Shown: in pieces, positions 1 to 13,051 of the stretch
Numbering within the stretch: position 1 is the stretch's first letter
Layout: every line of letters starts with the position of its first letter
Assembly (NCBI GenBank): GCA_012064415.1
Contig: SSNU01000107.1
Location: forward strand, 117,373 to 181,372
Source of the DNA: Gyrodactylus bullatarudis
Lineage: Eukaryota; Platyhelminthes; Monogenea; Gyrodactylidea; Gyrodactylidae
DNA length: 64,000 nucleotides
Direction: 5' to 3'
Program-made: the position numbers and the translations under genes
The notes under the pieces: generated by a model
Databases searched by the model: none
Seen by the model: only the letters and a program-made list of their open reading frames with translations
Told to the model about the DNA's origin: nothing

Positions 1-889
1 CTTCATCAAGGTAATTGAGTCCTGTTTCATCACAATTGAAAATATTTCTTGCTTCATAGCTGGTCAAGATGTGTAGGTTCTCTCTAACCCAGTCATCTAT
101 TTTCTTGGGATCAACAGATGCTGCCATTCCATGTAGCCGATGAGTTTTCAAATTGTTTCTATTCATAAAACTCCTCATCCAACCTTCTGAGACTTTAAAT
201 TCCTCCCCTTCAAGACCTCTGGAAAGGCTTTTCATACGATCCATACAATCCACTCTTCTTATAACTTTAGGATCAACATGATCTCTTTTGTCCTTTATCA
301 TTCTTAAAGCTGCCTCTTCTGCATTCTGATATTTGACAGCTGGAAACATTTGTTTGCAAGTCGGACTTCTGGTAGGAGCTGTTTCCATTAATAATTCTTG
401 ATTTATCATATAGGATTTGACTAGACGTTCGGAAATGTCATGCTTTGATGCTGTTTCTTCAACTCCATAAAGCTGCGCTTCTTGAGCAATATCGGCCTTT
501 TGAGTTAAGGTCAAAGACGTGTTAGGTATATTCTAAATGGAAAAATTTATTTTTAACATAAAACATAAAATAAAATGAAAATTTAATGTGAACTTACAGT
601 TCTTGAGTAATAGTCTGGATATTTTTTTACAAATCCTCGAAGCCATTCCTTGCCAATAAGAATTCTATGAATTTCTGCCAGTCTATTGACTTCAGTCATA
701 AGTTTCGAAAAGATGAGTCCTTTCTTCACGTGATCACAATATTTTATAGGATCAATCTCGACACATTCTTTAGGTAATAGATTTCCAAACTTTTTGATAG
801 CGTTTCCGACCTGTTTAAGATAAGTTCTGGTTTACTAGTGACATGATCTTCATTTGTTCACGTAAAGTTAAATTTTTAGCTCTAGCCAT
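1..889 (-). pseudogene. Tigger/pogo-type transposase, frameshifted, cut by window edge
   Basis: Reading leftward from an ATG at 887-889, the first 23 or so residues look like a CENP-B/psq helix-turn-helix (NLTLREQMKIMSLVNQ). The frame then breaks near 815-820 (one-base shift) and resumes with KQVGNAIKKFGN. A 65-nt GT-AG intron (533-597) separates this exon from a second one reading LTQKADIAQEAQLYG, then a Tc5-type DNA-binding segment (SEGWMRSFMNRNNLKTHR), then IFNCDETGLNYLDE, which contains the first catalytic Asp of the DDE domain. The rest lies off the left edge. The order HTH - Tc5 HTH - DDE is that of pogo/Tigger (Tc1/mariner superfamily) transposases and of domesticated jerky/CENP-B-like genes. 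The frameshift argues for a relic. A sequencing error, or a splice using the AG just before GTCGGAAACG, would be alternatives. Confidence 0.8.
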
Positions 890-954
890 GAAAGAGTAAG
901 AGAATGAAATAATCAAAAAAGATTCGATTAGGTTTAGCCTTAACAAACCAATAA

Positions 955-1160
955 AACAGTGTAAAAACTAGAGGGGGTTTACTTTAGATTCTCACAACCT
1001 AAAATAGGAAAAAAGGGGGTTTTCTATACAATGAGCCCATCGATTGGGGCTCTGATGTTAATCCTCACAACGTGAAATAGGAAAAAGGGGGTCTTCTATA
1101 CGATGACTAAGCTAGAAAGAGTGTGACGTAGTTGTTTGGCTTGGTTAAAAGAGGGGGTCT
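955..1160. repeat. two imperfect direct repeats, G-run rich
   Basis: A unit of about 43 bp containing CTCACAAC..AAATAGG, a run of A then GGGGGT, and TTCTATAC.ATGA occurs at about 990-1033 and again at about 1065-1107. Further G5-T blocks occur at 974 and 1152. The tract lies just upstream of the Tigger-like frame and may be part of that element's subterminal DNA. No coding is seen. Confidence 0.5.
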
Positions 1161-2173
1161 CTCAATTGTGAAAACGACTTTTCGTATGGATTTTCCAAAA
1201 AATTGAAATGAGTTTAAAAAATTGGAAACGGGGTTTAAGTTCTGATAAAACTGTCCCCAGGCAATATTTTGCAATGGAAATTACTCAGCTGACTCAACTT
1301 TTGATTCTGCATCGAATAGTGTTTAATTCAGAGAGCTAGGATCAAAATAGTGAACTCTGTTGTTTTAGGAGATATGAATTAGAAATTTAATCTGGTGATA
1401 TAAGGATAGACATAGATGACATGCTCGAATTTTCAATCCATTTGAACTTGAAATAAGAGAGATAAAAGCACTTAAAGTGGGTTGACTTGGGGGAAAAAAT
1501 CTTAAATTCATCCCATTACTCATTAGTAGAGAGGTTAAAATATTTTAGTCAGATCCTCTTCTTTATATATTTTTTTTAGGAAGTTACTGTATATGAAATC
1601 TGAAATTAGCAAGGTATAGATTGTCAAGAAAATGGTGTTAGCTCCGCAAATCAAAAAATACATAATTGTCTTTCAGATAAAAACCTAATTTACAAGATTT
1701 CAACCCAATATTCTAAAAATAATTCTTTTGTGGTCATTTTTATAAAAATTTAGAACGATATTTTGAAAATTAATTTGCTGACGTAATAAGAATCATAAAG
1801 CTTTTCATCATATAAAATAACTCAAAATTTTAAATATGCTTGATATCTATCTTCTTTGGAACCAAAAATTTTCATTTTTATCCACAATTATTTTTTGACC
1901 AGTGGTCAAGGTTAAAAACTGAATTTAGTTTAGGTAAAAATGTAATCTGGCTAGCGAAGAAATTATAACTCGGTACTTATAAAGAATCACAACATTAAAA
2001 GAAGTGAAATCAAAAATTTTCATCACAAGTTGACACTTATTGATTAAGAAAGGCAAAGTAGTTTCGTAAAAATTTCCGATGCCTATTTGTATTTGTTATT
2101 CAGATTTAGGAAAGAAATCTTTCTACCAAGTTTATTCTAGGAAAAGGCATTAAAATTAACTTCCGATTTTCAG
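1161..2173. other. non-coding stretch upstream of the first visible CUB exon
   Basis: No exon, RNA gene or element is recognised. The signal-peptide exon of the CUB gene should lie here or off the left edge, because the first visible exon begins in phase 1. No candidate was found. Confidence 0.4.
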
Positions 2174-5100
2174 CTTGTCGATGTTATCATTTCAATATGG
2201 ACTTGTTAGCAAAGGGAACTTTCAAATCCCCAAATTATCCGAGTCCATATCCAAGATCAATTGATTGCATAGTTTACAGATTCACTGGTCCCATCGATTC
2301 CTTTGTTTGGATAAAATTTCTTTCATTTCAAATGAAACCCTCTAATATCAACGGAGAGTGAGTAGTATTTTTGTTATACTCGAATGAATTTTCATATTTA
2401 TTAAATTTTTAAGACTTTGATAATCTGATGACATTAATATTCTCATTGTAGAAAAAATTTTTGACACCTCTTGTTTAAATGAAATTCTGCTAAATCTTGG
2501 AAATTTTTCCTTCGATTTGGCAGTTATTTGCTTCAACGAGTTATCTTTGTGAGGTGACTTAAAAACCATTAGGGATAGATTTTTCAATTCTAATATGTTC
2601 ATTTTAAATTTCTCTGGATGAAAATGAAGTTTAGAAGGAATTTTTAGTTCGAACTATTTAAATTTTTAATGTCAAAGTTCCATTTTTACTCAGAAATCTC
2701 AAAAGTTTTATATGATTACTTTCAAGTAGTCATCGAAGATTTGGATGTTTTGATAAAAATAATTAATCCGTAAGACTTATTTTACTTATATTGAAAATGA
2801 TTGGGAGAAAAATATTCTTGCTTTCATCATGAGAAACCTGAAGAGATCATTTTGATTTCGATTCAGGATAGAAATGTAAATTTTGCAAAATCTATCTCTA
2901 ATGACCATAATCTATTAGTTCATAACCTGCCGCATTCTCAGCAATTCGTTTCCAAGACCTTTTGCGACTCTGATCTTGAAGATAAATAAATGTTATAGAT
3001 CTAGGGGATGGCCTTCATATTCTGAATTTATATTCATACAGGGAATATGAAAAAAACCTTCATACAACCGCTGGTAATTAGATAGAATGAAAACTAATCG
3101 ATGATGTAAAAATGGCAAGAATTATCAATATATTGTTAACAACTAATTAAACTGTAGAAGGTATCAATATTCTCTAATAAAAAGACACATGAATAGTGTT
3201 TAGAATAAAATGTCTGTCAATTTCCCTTTCAGGATTGTGCTGATCTGATGGTTTGAATTCTACTTTGCGTATGAAAATGCTTATTACACTATTTTATAAT
3301 AGATAAAGAAAATTTATTTCTCATCTTTTCTAGCAATATGCGAACTTTTCGCCAGGAACTAGAGAACAGATATTTTAAAACGGAAATTCAATTTCAATTA
3401 AATTATCCCAGTTATACGAAAATAAATCATATACCATGAGAATTAAATAATATTAAATTTATTCAACAATCTTTTCAAAAAATTTTTCAGCTGCAGTGAT
3501 TACCTTGAGGTTGTGTACGAATCCAGTGAGCTGGAGAAATATTCCCTCTCATCATCTATCTCAGGAAAGCGCTATCGATTTTGTGGCAACATTGATAATA
3601 TCCCTACACAGGAGATCTTTTCAATAACCAATAATTTAACATTAATATTTCATTCAGAAAAATCCCTTGATCTTTCTAACAGTGTTAAACAGTATCAAGG
3701 ATTTTATGGTCGTTACACAATGAATAATACAAGTAAGTCGTAAAAATCACAGACAAAACTACGGTTATATATCTTCTCACTAATTGATATTTCTATTTTT
3801 GTTCGCTAGATTCAGTCCATAATTAACTGGTGATTCGGATTTCAATACTCAATAGCATTCTCAATAAGATAAAATTTGTTCTGAATTCTCTCAAATTTGA
3901 TATTTCTACTTCAAAGTAGTTTTTGAAAATTTCGAGGCTTTTGAGTTGTTTTGTATGTCCAATATCTTCGGTTCTATTGTAGCGACTTTATGAATGGGTT
4001 CTAGACCACATTTTCTGTATTTAATTTGAATTGCCCAATCAGTTTCTGATTCAAGCCAGAAATTGAAAATTTGAATTATCAATCTCTAACATCATAAAGA
4101 GTTTCGTCTTTCTATATTTCCTATAATGGTACAAAAATTTTATAATAAACTTTAGATCGGAAATATATTTGAATCAAAATTCAGGTGTCAATACCTACTG
4201 TATTAAAATTGCAACAAATTAAATTTTGAAAATGTGATCATAAATAAATTTATGCTATCAGTTTACAATAATGATTATTATTATTATTAACTAAACTTTT
4301 TTACAGAAGACTATCAAATGGAACAGACGACAAAAATTCAAGACACCATTTGTTCATACAACATTACTAGGGAATTCATTGGAAATGAACCCTTCAAAAT
4401 ATTCTCACCCCTTTATCCACAATTTTACCCAGAAGGATTAAAGTGCATTTATAATGTCTATGGGCCAGAGAATAGTGTTATTATGCTAAGCTTCTCTTTG
4501 ATCGACTTGCGCAATGATCAACCAAATACTTTTGAGTGAGTATTACACATTTGTCTAAATTATAATATACTGTATTAACTAGCCATTTTTAATAACCTCT
4601 CCGGAATGAAAAATTCCAATACAACAAAAAGGAAATGGAAGATTCTCTGAACCTATTTATGAATGATCTGAAGAATTTAATGGAAGCTAATTAAATGAAA
4701 ATCTAAAAAAAAATATTCTTGAGACAGAAGACAAATAAAATTCTTCATCTGAATTTTAATTATAATTAGACAACGAAAAAATTGAATGGTCTAATTTTTG
4801 TGAAGAAGCGAGATTCTAAAATGTATTATTTATCGAATGCATAAATCGAAAATGCAAAATTCAAATCGAACCAATTAATAACACTGTGTGTCAAAAAAAA
4901 TTTCCAAAAAAGTAATAGGGTAAGATCCATTTGTTTTTGATCCAAAATTTCACGCTGATTCCAAATTTGGTCTCAGAATTTAAAAGTTGGGTTCAGTTTG
5001 GGAGATATTGAAGAAAATTGAAAAATGAGAATTTTAGGAAAATTGAGAGTAGTTTTTCGATTAAATTGATTTGAAAAAGCAATTAAACCTAATTATAATT

Positions 5101-8100
5101 AGGCTCATTATGTAGAGCAATTAATACTGCGTCGATTGGTATATAGATCAATGTCGCACCTACTCAGAACTGGCGAAAATTTTGAATAAGAACTTCAAAA
5201 AGAGTAGAAAAAATCATCGAAAAAATCCACTAAAATTTACATTTAAAACAGACTCACGCCTTTATAAAAATGAAAATTCATAGTTTTCTTCAAGATTCTA
5301 GACTGAAATTTTCTTGCTCTTTCGATTGAGCATACTTTAAAGGAAATTGGATTTCATCTTCTGGGTCAAATTGATCAGTTTTTACATCCCGTTTTGTAAT
5401 GAAAAATTAGAAGAAAGTTGCATGCCTTTTTTGTAACCAATCAGAATAGAGAACGTCGAAATAACCAATCACGTTTCGCCAGTTCTGAGTAGGTGCGACA
5501 TTGATCTATATACCAATCGACGCAGTATTAATTGCTCTACATAATGAGCCTAATTATAATTAGGTTTAATTGCTTTTTCAAATCAATTTAATCGAAAAAC
5601 TACTCTCAATTTTCCTAAAATTCTCATTTTTCAATTTTCTTCAATATCTCCCAAACTGAACCCAACTTTTAAATTCTGAGACCAAATTTGGAATCAGCGT
5701 GAAATTTTGGATCAAAAACATATGGATCTTACCCTATTACTTTTTTGGAAATTTTTTTTGACACACAGTGTAATTAAGGAAGCTGATCGAATTGGTTCTG
5801 TAAGATGCTTTCTAATATTTTTCTGTGCTGCTCACCATATTTATCGAATGATGTTGAATATTTCTTGCAAGGGTGCTTAATGACAGCAATGTTTCTGATT
5901 GATCAGAGATAATAAGAAAAATTCTATTTTATTCTTGACTAGGTCGTATTCTAACTAATTTTTGTTCTATAGTCTTGGCGTTACAATTGAAAATTTAGTT
6001 AATTTTAGAATCTCAAAAGCTAAATCAAAATTAATTTTATCATGAAATTTCCAAATAAAGAACTTGATTCTTTCATCATTTATAAATGATAATAATTAAA
6101 TTTAGATCTTGTTTTCTTAACAGTTCCTGTTTCACTGAGAAATTCAATGCATTTGATTCTGTTATCATTCGAGAAAGCAAAACACCAGATTCTATAAGAC
6201 AATTGGCTAGATTTTGTCGATCGTATCACGATGAGCCTATTCAAATTGTTTCACGTTCCAATTTTGTACAGATTATTTTTACTTCAATTAAAACAAATTC
6301 GCCTAATTTTCACCGTGGTTTTTCAATGACTGTAAAATCTTTTGATAGTTTCTCCCTTCAGCCCACCACTTATAGAAATGTTGATCGCAAAATGATTGAT
6401 TTTGATATCAGAAGAGAAACCAATAAACTGTTTAGATATTCAAATAATCCAAAAAGTAAGTTCTTTTCAATAATTTCACAAAACTTACCTAGATTTTTTG
6501 TATATTAATCTTTAATAGCCTTTTTGATTAAGAACTAATTCATAAAAATCGAATCGAAATCTAGACATCCTCTCACATTCGGTGACTTTTAATACTGTCA
6601 CAATCTGAAAAGGATCATAAAACAAGGTGCATGTGACCGGTTTAATCTCTAATTTGAAAATGTATAGTTTTCTTATCCATCGAAATATAATTTGTCGGTT
6701 TCCTGCTAATTAATTAAAAACCTGATAATTATTTTTAATAAAAAAATTGTCTCTACCATGTTTTAATTTAATAAATATCATTACGTATGTTTGCTTCCAT
6801 CTCCCATAACTTGAGAGTTTCATCTAGCCACGTAGAACAGCAACAAGATCTTTGTGAATATTATCTGTATCGATAATAATTATTATAAATTATAATTTAT
6901 GCATAAAACTACGTCTAACAAAATATTAGATCATTAAGAAACAGTGTAATATATTTCCAAGTGTGTATTATTACATCCAAGTGAAGAAGATACTTTTTAC
7001 AAATAACATGGGTGCTATCCATCAAAAAAAATTATCATCAGTAATCTCAAAATAGTTCTCTCCCAGAATAATGAATTATGCCTTGGATAATAAATCAAAC
7101 TGCCTAAGTGGAATTGGATTAGGGAACTGTAATAAATTATGAAATTTTGGATTTTTCTCGTGAGGTTTTTTGAAAATTGAAATATTTTCTAGAAATCTAG
7201 TGAGTGATCTTGATAATATGAGGTTTCGACATTCGTTTACATATTTTTCTGATGTTAAAGTTAGAAAATATGTCTGTAACAATTACATTATTTCAGACAT
7301 ACTCTGCATTAACTCAAGATTTTCGGGGAAAAATTTTTCCCCCCAATTCTTTGATGAAAATCAAATCAGGTTTATTAAAAAATTTCTTATGTTTTCTGTA
7401 TTTGAATATGCAAGAGGCTGATGAGTATGACTGAAGTAAAGCGCTAATTCTTGGATATTTTTTGGCATCTTTTCAATTCTTGATAAGTCTTGCAATAAAA
7501 TAAAAAAAATAAAACCTTTCGAGTTACGAGTATCCCTCGTTTGCTCCGCAATTACAGTATGACAATTCCTTTTGCAATTGAGTAATAAATTGATAACCTT
7601 GGGCTTATTTACCGTCACAGAAAAGAGAAGTCTGTCAAAAATTAGTATCTTGATTTATTATTCGCTTCAAGTCATAAAATAATTTTTATTAATTCTTGAA
7701 GAAGCAAGTAGAGGAATATCATCGCTGAACTTGATCTAACAAATTGAAATTTGATTAAAAGCAGATTCCCGCTGAGTTGACACATGTACAGTGTACAATA
7801 TTTTGACAGGATCCCTTTTATTCTTCTTATCTGATGAATTGCGAAATGTAATAAGAAAATCATTTCGAACATTTGATATTTGAAAAATCAGATGAAAACA
7901 ATCCTTGATGTAGACTAAGACAAAAAATATCTTGCACACTTCAGAAATCGATTTAAATGAGTTCACCTTTTCTCATTTCATTCCCCTAGATGACCAGAAT
8001 AGAGAAAATCTTATTGATCAAGAACAGAGGGAGGAGCAAGTTCCAAAACCACAATCCCCAATAAGTCGAAGTGTTGAAGTTATAAACACTTCAATACTAA

Positions 8101-9423
8101 AGAAATTTGGAGAAATACGATCAAAAAATTTCCCATATGCCTATCCGACAAGTTTTGAAATTATTTATGAATTCAGAGGTCTTCCCAGTGAAGTTGTGAA
8201 CATTTCGATCATATTCCTTGAAATAGGAGGCTTTCGAGAGTGAGTTTTCTTTATTCAATTTTTTATGTAATTTGAGAATCATCTGAAGTATGCCCATGGG
8301 ATTTTGCATTATTTCATCTTCAATTTTCTAAAGTCCAAGCAAAATAAGAATTTTTGGAAAAAAGTTCATATTTCTTTTTTTTAAATTTTATTCCAAGATT
8401 CAGCAAAACATTGAATTGAATTTCTCTAAGAAATTCTATTAGAACGAAACAAATTTATTAAAGAGAAATTATTTGTATTTCGCAAGGTCTCAATCTCTAA
8501 TCCTGATAAATATACGCAAAAACAATAATTGAAAATTATCTTTTAGATAAAATACTAGCAGAAATTTTCCTATTCTTACCAATTTTGATATTTACATCAG
8601 AATTCTTTTATATGAACTTCTCAAATTCACAATGTCTCAATTTTCTTGATTGAATCTGACTTTGCATCGAAGCTTGAATGTTTTTTTTAACTTACTTAGC
8701 TTTCAGGGCTTATAGGTTTTCGTTTAGCACAGAATAATGCTAGAAAATTATCATTAGAAATGAAATCATTAAATTCATTGAAATTAATTTGAGATTATTT
8801 CGTGCATAGGTTTATGTAAGAATCAAACATATAAATACTCAGCTAAAGACTTAAAATAAAATGCAGTCAGAAAAATTCCAAAAGGATCTGACATCCGAAA
8901 TTCTTCAATTATAATTATTGGTGAAAATGATCATATCTAAGAAATCAGAGAGGATACATTCCTTATGACGCGATGTATCCCAATATATGATATATAAAGT
9001 AATTTTTTCTTTAGATGTAGTCAAAATATCGGAGATAATCTTGTTATTTACGATGGTCCTACATTGTTCCATCAAAAGCTTTTTCAACAATGTGGCAGTC
9101 CGAAATCTCAAGTAAACTTTTCTTCTGGTAAAGACATCTTTAAGCCAATTCATTTCATGACATCTAGTTCGTTTGGATTGATCAACTTCCGGTCAGATAA
9201 CATCCAGGGTCAATTTGAGCTTGGTTATAATATTCATTATAAATTTGTCGAGAAAAATGCCCTAATAAATAAGAAATCCAAGGACCAGAGATTCTACAAT
9301 CCTAATTTCAATCATCAGAGTAAAAGATTTAAAGAAGATAAGAATGCCCAATTTAAAAACTACAATAGACCGTTTGTAATTCTCATGTCAATTATTATCA
9401 GTACATTTATTTATTGTATCTAA
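2174..9423 (+). CDS. multi-CUB-domain surface protein, 3' six exons
   Basis: Exons 2174-2357, 3491-3732, 4307-4535, 6124-6455, 7990-8239 and 9015-9423 (TAA) join in frame across GT-AG introns. Each exon pair makes one CUB domain. CUB1 has GTFKSPNYPSPYP, then CSDYLEV, RFCG and QGFYGRY. CUB2 has IFSPLYPQFYPEGLKC, then a Cys and ARFCRS. CUB3 has IRSKNFPYAYP, then IYDGP and QQCGSPK. A basic linker is followed by a C-terminal hydrophobic stretch (PFVILMSIIISTFIYCI) that could be a GPI signal or membrane anchor. CUB domains are extracellular protein-binding modules. The tandem layout with a C-terminal anchor resembles the suppressor-of-lurcher (SOL-1) group of glutamate-receptor accessory proteins, but that is inference. 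The start and signal peptide are not visible. AATAAA occurs at 9507-9512. Confidence 0.85.
4882..5770. mobile_element. 889-bp non-autonomous element with ~297-bp terminal inverted repeats
   Basis: The left arm 4882-5178 is almost exactly the reverse complement of 5474-5770; I noticed only one difference. The ends read CACTGTGTGTC...GACACACAGTG and TAA flanks both sides (4879-4881, 5771-5773). CACTG ends with a 3-bp duplication suggest the CACTA/CMC superfamily, but a TA-targeting origin cannot be excluded. There is no open frame inside. It sits in the intron that splits the second CUB domain (4536-6123). The near identity of the arms indicates a recent insertion. Confidence 0.85.
7285..7480. 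repeat. diverged relic of the 25.1-26.1 kb foldback element
   Basis: AGGCTGATGAGTATGACTGAAGTAAAGCGCTAATTC and the following GGCATC block (7413-7475) are a mutated version of the inner end of the right arm of the foldback at 25652-26060. TTTCAGACATACTCT at 7291 matches the opposite arm. The copy lies in the intron between CUB2 and CUB3. Confidence 0.6.
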
Positions 9424-12400
9424 AAGATGACTGTATTCTATTTTGACACCAGAAAATGCCCCGATTATTTTTATATTTTTATCAAGTTGTCAGATATAAT
9501 TAAATTAATAAAATCCTTCAATACGATAGATTTTTTATGACTTTTATTATTATGATAACTTTGATTACATTCTTATGATAAAATCTATTGTGATCCCTCG
9601 ACTTAGGGCTTCAAAAGGGCATACCCGTATTTTTTTATTCATAATTTTAACCATCATACCTACAAGTAGGATCGCGTTTTTACAGAAACAATTTTAGACC
9701 AGATTTCGTATCTGATTATTTATTAATCAGTGAATAGAAAATTTTGAAACAAATCAACCTGTAAAATATTTTCTTCCATACTATATTATTTTGAAATCGA
9801 AATTTTTTTTCTTATTTACAGATATATAGAAATTAAGAGAACAGGGAAAGAGTGTTCAATGTGCCCGGTGTGAGAAGGTTTGAACCCATACGTTATACAC
9901 CCAGTTTTTATTTGAACACTATTGATTGAATAGTATTCAATAGAGAATTTAACGAGTATGCCAAAATGCAATGTTCTTTCAACATTAACAGTTTGGAACT
10001 TCGCTCAAAAAGTCTTGTTCAACTTTTAACCAAAAAAGATTCTACTACTTTTTGATTCCTGAGTGGAAAGTTGATGAAGATGATGTATTGTCTATTGAAA
10101 ATGCTTATTTTGAGTAATTAGATTGAATTTTGAATAATGTACAGATATAATCGGAAAAAAATTCCTCAAGATAGCTTTGTTCTTTTCCTACTTATTTGTT
10201 TCTTTCTTGAGTACACAGACCAATAATAGTCGAGTATTTTTTCAACCAATGAATTTAAAGTAAAATTGAATTGCTATTTCAGCTAGAGCCAAGGCTTTAA
10301 ACAAACTCATCTTTGAATTTATAAGAGAAATAGAGTAATTTTTTTTAATAACCTGAGTAATTAGATGATAACACGGCGTGTCACTTTTATTTCGATCTCT
10401 GGATATAAACCAAAATGATCCTGAAGGAATTCAATGCAGATTCTATATCTGGTCTCAGAATTTCCGAATTGTATTCAATTTCGGAGATATTTACAAAAAC
10501 GAAAATTTCGAATTTTTCCAAACCTAGAGTTACTAATTGATGAAAATCATTTAGAGAAATTAACTAACTGTCCAAAAACCGGATATTATTAAATATATAG
10601 AAAATTATAATCATTGGATATGGGTCTATAACTCGCTTCTGGACCTTGCATTTCAATTTAAAGGCAAGATTCGGAATCAGCATGAAATTTGCCACCAGAA
10701 ATGCATTGTCTGAAAAAAATATCCTGACCAAGCATTCTTAATCTTTATGATATTACCTTCATTTCTATATCAATCCGAAATAATTTGACACCAGATAAGT
10801 CATCAAATAGTAAACAAAAATCTTGACATTTTGTGCCGAAACGGTGTCCAAACTTGAGGTTAGCTTGTTATAATTGGGATCAAGCCAGTCATTATCAATT
10901 TGATTTGAAATTTCTAAATGAAAATAAAGTATTTTCCTAACTAATCTGATCCTCTTTAGAATTTAATTTTTCTCAGGAAATATCCCCCTTTCACTATACA
11001 TGGAAATGCTTTTTTCCCTCAAATATGATGTCTTTGTTTATTTGGAGTGAATTTTGATTAAATCTCTGTTTATCCGTTTGTGGAAAACAGCCCAAAAATA
11101 TTCATGATGCAGAATGACATCTCAGGACAAAAAATCTCTTCCACGAAAACTTTGCAGAATTATAACCTGATATGTTTATATTTTGATTTGGATTTTACAC
11201 AAAATGTAGGAATTTGTATATGTAGAAAATTCCCAGCTATGATAATCTTAAATTTCTTGCATTTATTTTGCAACTTTTTAAGGTTTCTGAGGGAAACATT
11301 TTTAAGTAGCTTAATTATCGTTTCTTATTTAGGCCTACCATGAATTTAAATTTTATTGAGAATTTTGATACTTTGATCAGCAGAAAGTTTTGATCTATTA
11401 GTAGATAAATTAGTAGAATTTCAATAGAAAATCGATTTTTTATTAAATGGGGATCTAAAGAATCTTTAACACACAAAGTTTCTATTCGAATTTTTTAAGA
11501 TAGTTTTTTATTAAATTTGAGTTTATTTCTTCAAATCTTCTATAGATGGGATTAAAACCAATTATTTTAGTCGTGATGTGGATTTTTATCGATTTAATCC
11601 AAAAATCTTTCATAAAATCAAGAAAATGTGAAGGCGAATACATGAAAAGAGTTCAATATGCTTCACAGGATTATAAGACTGTATTAATATTTCTAACACC
11701 TAATATGGTAGAAGAGTATTTGCATACTTTTTCACAGAATACCTCATTCACTTTCACTGATTTGCTACTGATTTTGATGGAAAAAATTATTTCACATGTA
11801 TAGACTTTTTCGTTTGTCTGTTTAAATATCCTTTATTATATATATGGGTATGTATTAACATGTTCTTAAAGACTTGATTTATCGATTGAAATTTTCAAAA
11901 TTCTTTTTAACCACTTCAAGAATTTGGGAGGGTTATTTATAAAGCAGAGCAGTTTAAAGTGAATGATTGAGCAAGATTTTTATAGATGAATTAAAAAAGG
12001 TTGACAATAAAGTGCTCAAAACGTAAATCTAGAGATGATGAACTAAAATGTGCTCTAAATTTAATTTAAGATATTATTTATGAATATATGCACTTGTTCT
12101 GATTTCAATCACTAATGATTAATTGTATATGGAACAAAACAGAAAAACACAAAAAAGGTTAATCCTCTATTATTTAATATTTTAAAAATAAGATAATTAA
12201 TCATGAGAGGCTAATCGTAATAATTCATAGAAATATTTTGGTTCATCGAGTTATTATTTCCATAAAAAATATTGCAATATTCTCTTTTCGTTAAAGGTGA
12301 AAAAAGAAAAATTTGTATTCAAATTAAACATGCCTTAACCAGTTCATTAAAACGCTAGAATAAAAATTGATTGTTACTTACATAAAATTATTTTTGCTAA

Positions 12401-12429
12401 TCAATGATTAGTAATCATTAAAAGTAATT
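9424..12429. other. intergenic stretch without a recognised gene
   Basis: Besides the diverged element at 10370-10720, the only notable open frame is 11546-11803 (+, 85 codons from ATG). It has a hydrophobic N-terminal third and no family I recognise, and its start directly follows a TATAG that could be a splice acceptor. It could be an exon of an unknown gene or chance. Confidence 0.3.
10370..10725. repeat. old copy related to the CACTG-ended element
   Basis: TGGTCTCAGAATTT and GGAGATATT in 10440-10490 and GGAATCAGCATGAAATTT in 10670-10690 match, in inverted order, subterminal blocks of the element at 4882-5770 (TTGGTCTCAGAATTTAAA, AATCAGCGTGAAATTT). A further partial match, GCTAATTCCGAATCTGAGCTCAGAATTT, lies at about 37120-37150. 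Confidence 0.55.
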
Positions 12430-12585
12430 TGGAATATCAATCTTTATCCAAAGCCTCTTGCAGACTAAGATAGTCAAGTACCTTCTTCAGTGGATGAATT
12501 GCTTGTAAAGAGAACGGTTGTAATTTGAATCCTATCTGTACCGAAACGTCTGCAAGAGGTTTTGGCTAAAGGTTGATTATCTTCC
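12430..12585. repeat. short inverted repeat resembling a Penelope-like element end
   Basis: ATATCAATCTTTATCCAAAGCC with CTCTTGCAGAC at 12434-12463 pairs with GTCTGCAAGAGG...GGTTGAT at 12549-12577. Between the arms, the minus strand reads GACGTTTCGG ... CCACTGAAGAAGG. This sequence style recurs at the termini of Penelope-like elements, and a similar block occurs at 14170-14220 beside the element's ORF. Confidence 0.5.
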
Positions 12586-13044
12586 AAATAAATTTCTTTT
12601 AAAAGATGAGCTTTCCTAGTAAATCTTACAACAAAAACAACAGCATTTGTTAGAAATGTAGCTAAAAGGTAGTGAGGTAACCTTGATGTCGAGTATTCAA
12701 TAGATATTGTCGATAAAGATAAACAAAAAATAGTACAAAATATTTTAATTTAAAAAGACAATTTCCATTAAAGTCTACTGATAAGAATTCCTAGATTGTA
12801 AGCAAGTTGGAATCGTAATTCGTGATCGATCAAATTCACCGCTAGTTATCTTTGGCAAAATATCCTCTATGCATATATTTATTTACAGCAATAATGCATT
12901 AGGAATATTTCTTTCTGAAATTCTTCTCGAGACAACAAAATGATTAAAATGAAAAAAAATTTTATGTTTTAAATATTCACGTAAATTTTCAAATACGTCC
13001 GAAAATCCACTTAAAATCATATTAGGAGATTTAGAAATAAGATG
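12586..13044. other. AT-rich stretch downstream of the Penelope-like relic
   Basis: No supported gene or RNA is seen. It probably includes decayed parts of the Penelope-type insertion that begins at 13045. Confidence 0.3.
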
Positions 13045-13051
13045 TATATTA

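Noticed and set aside
7076..7966. Several short open frames on both strands between CUB2 and CUB3
   Set aside because: They lie in an intron, lack family similarity or splice logic, and partly cover a repeat relic.
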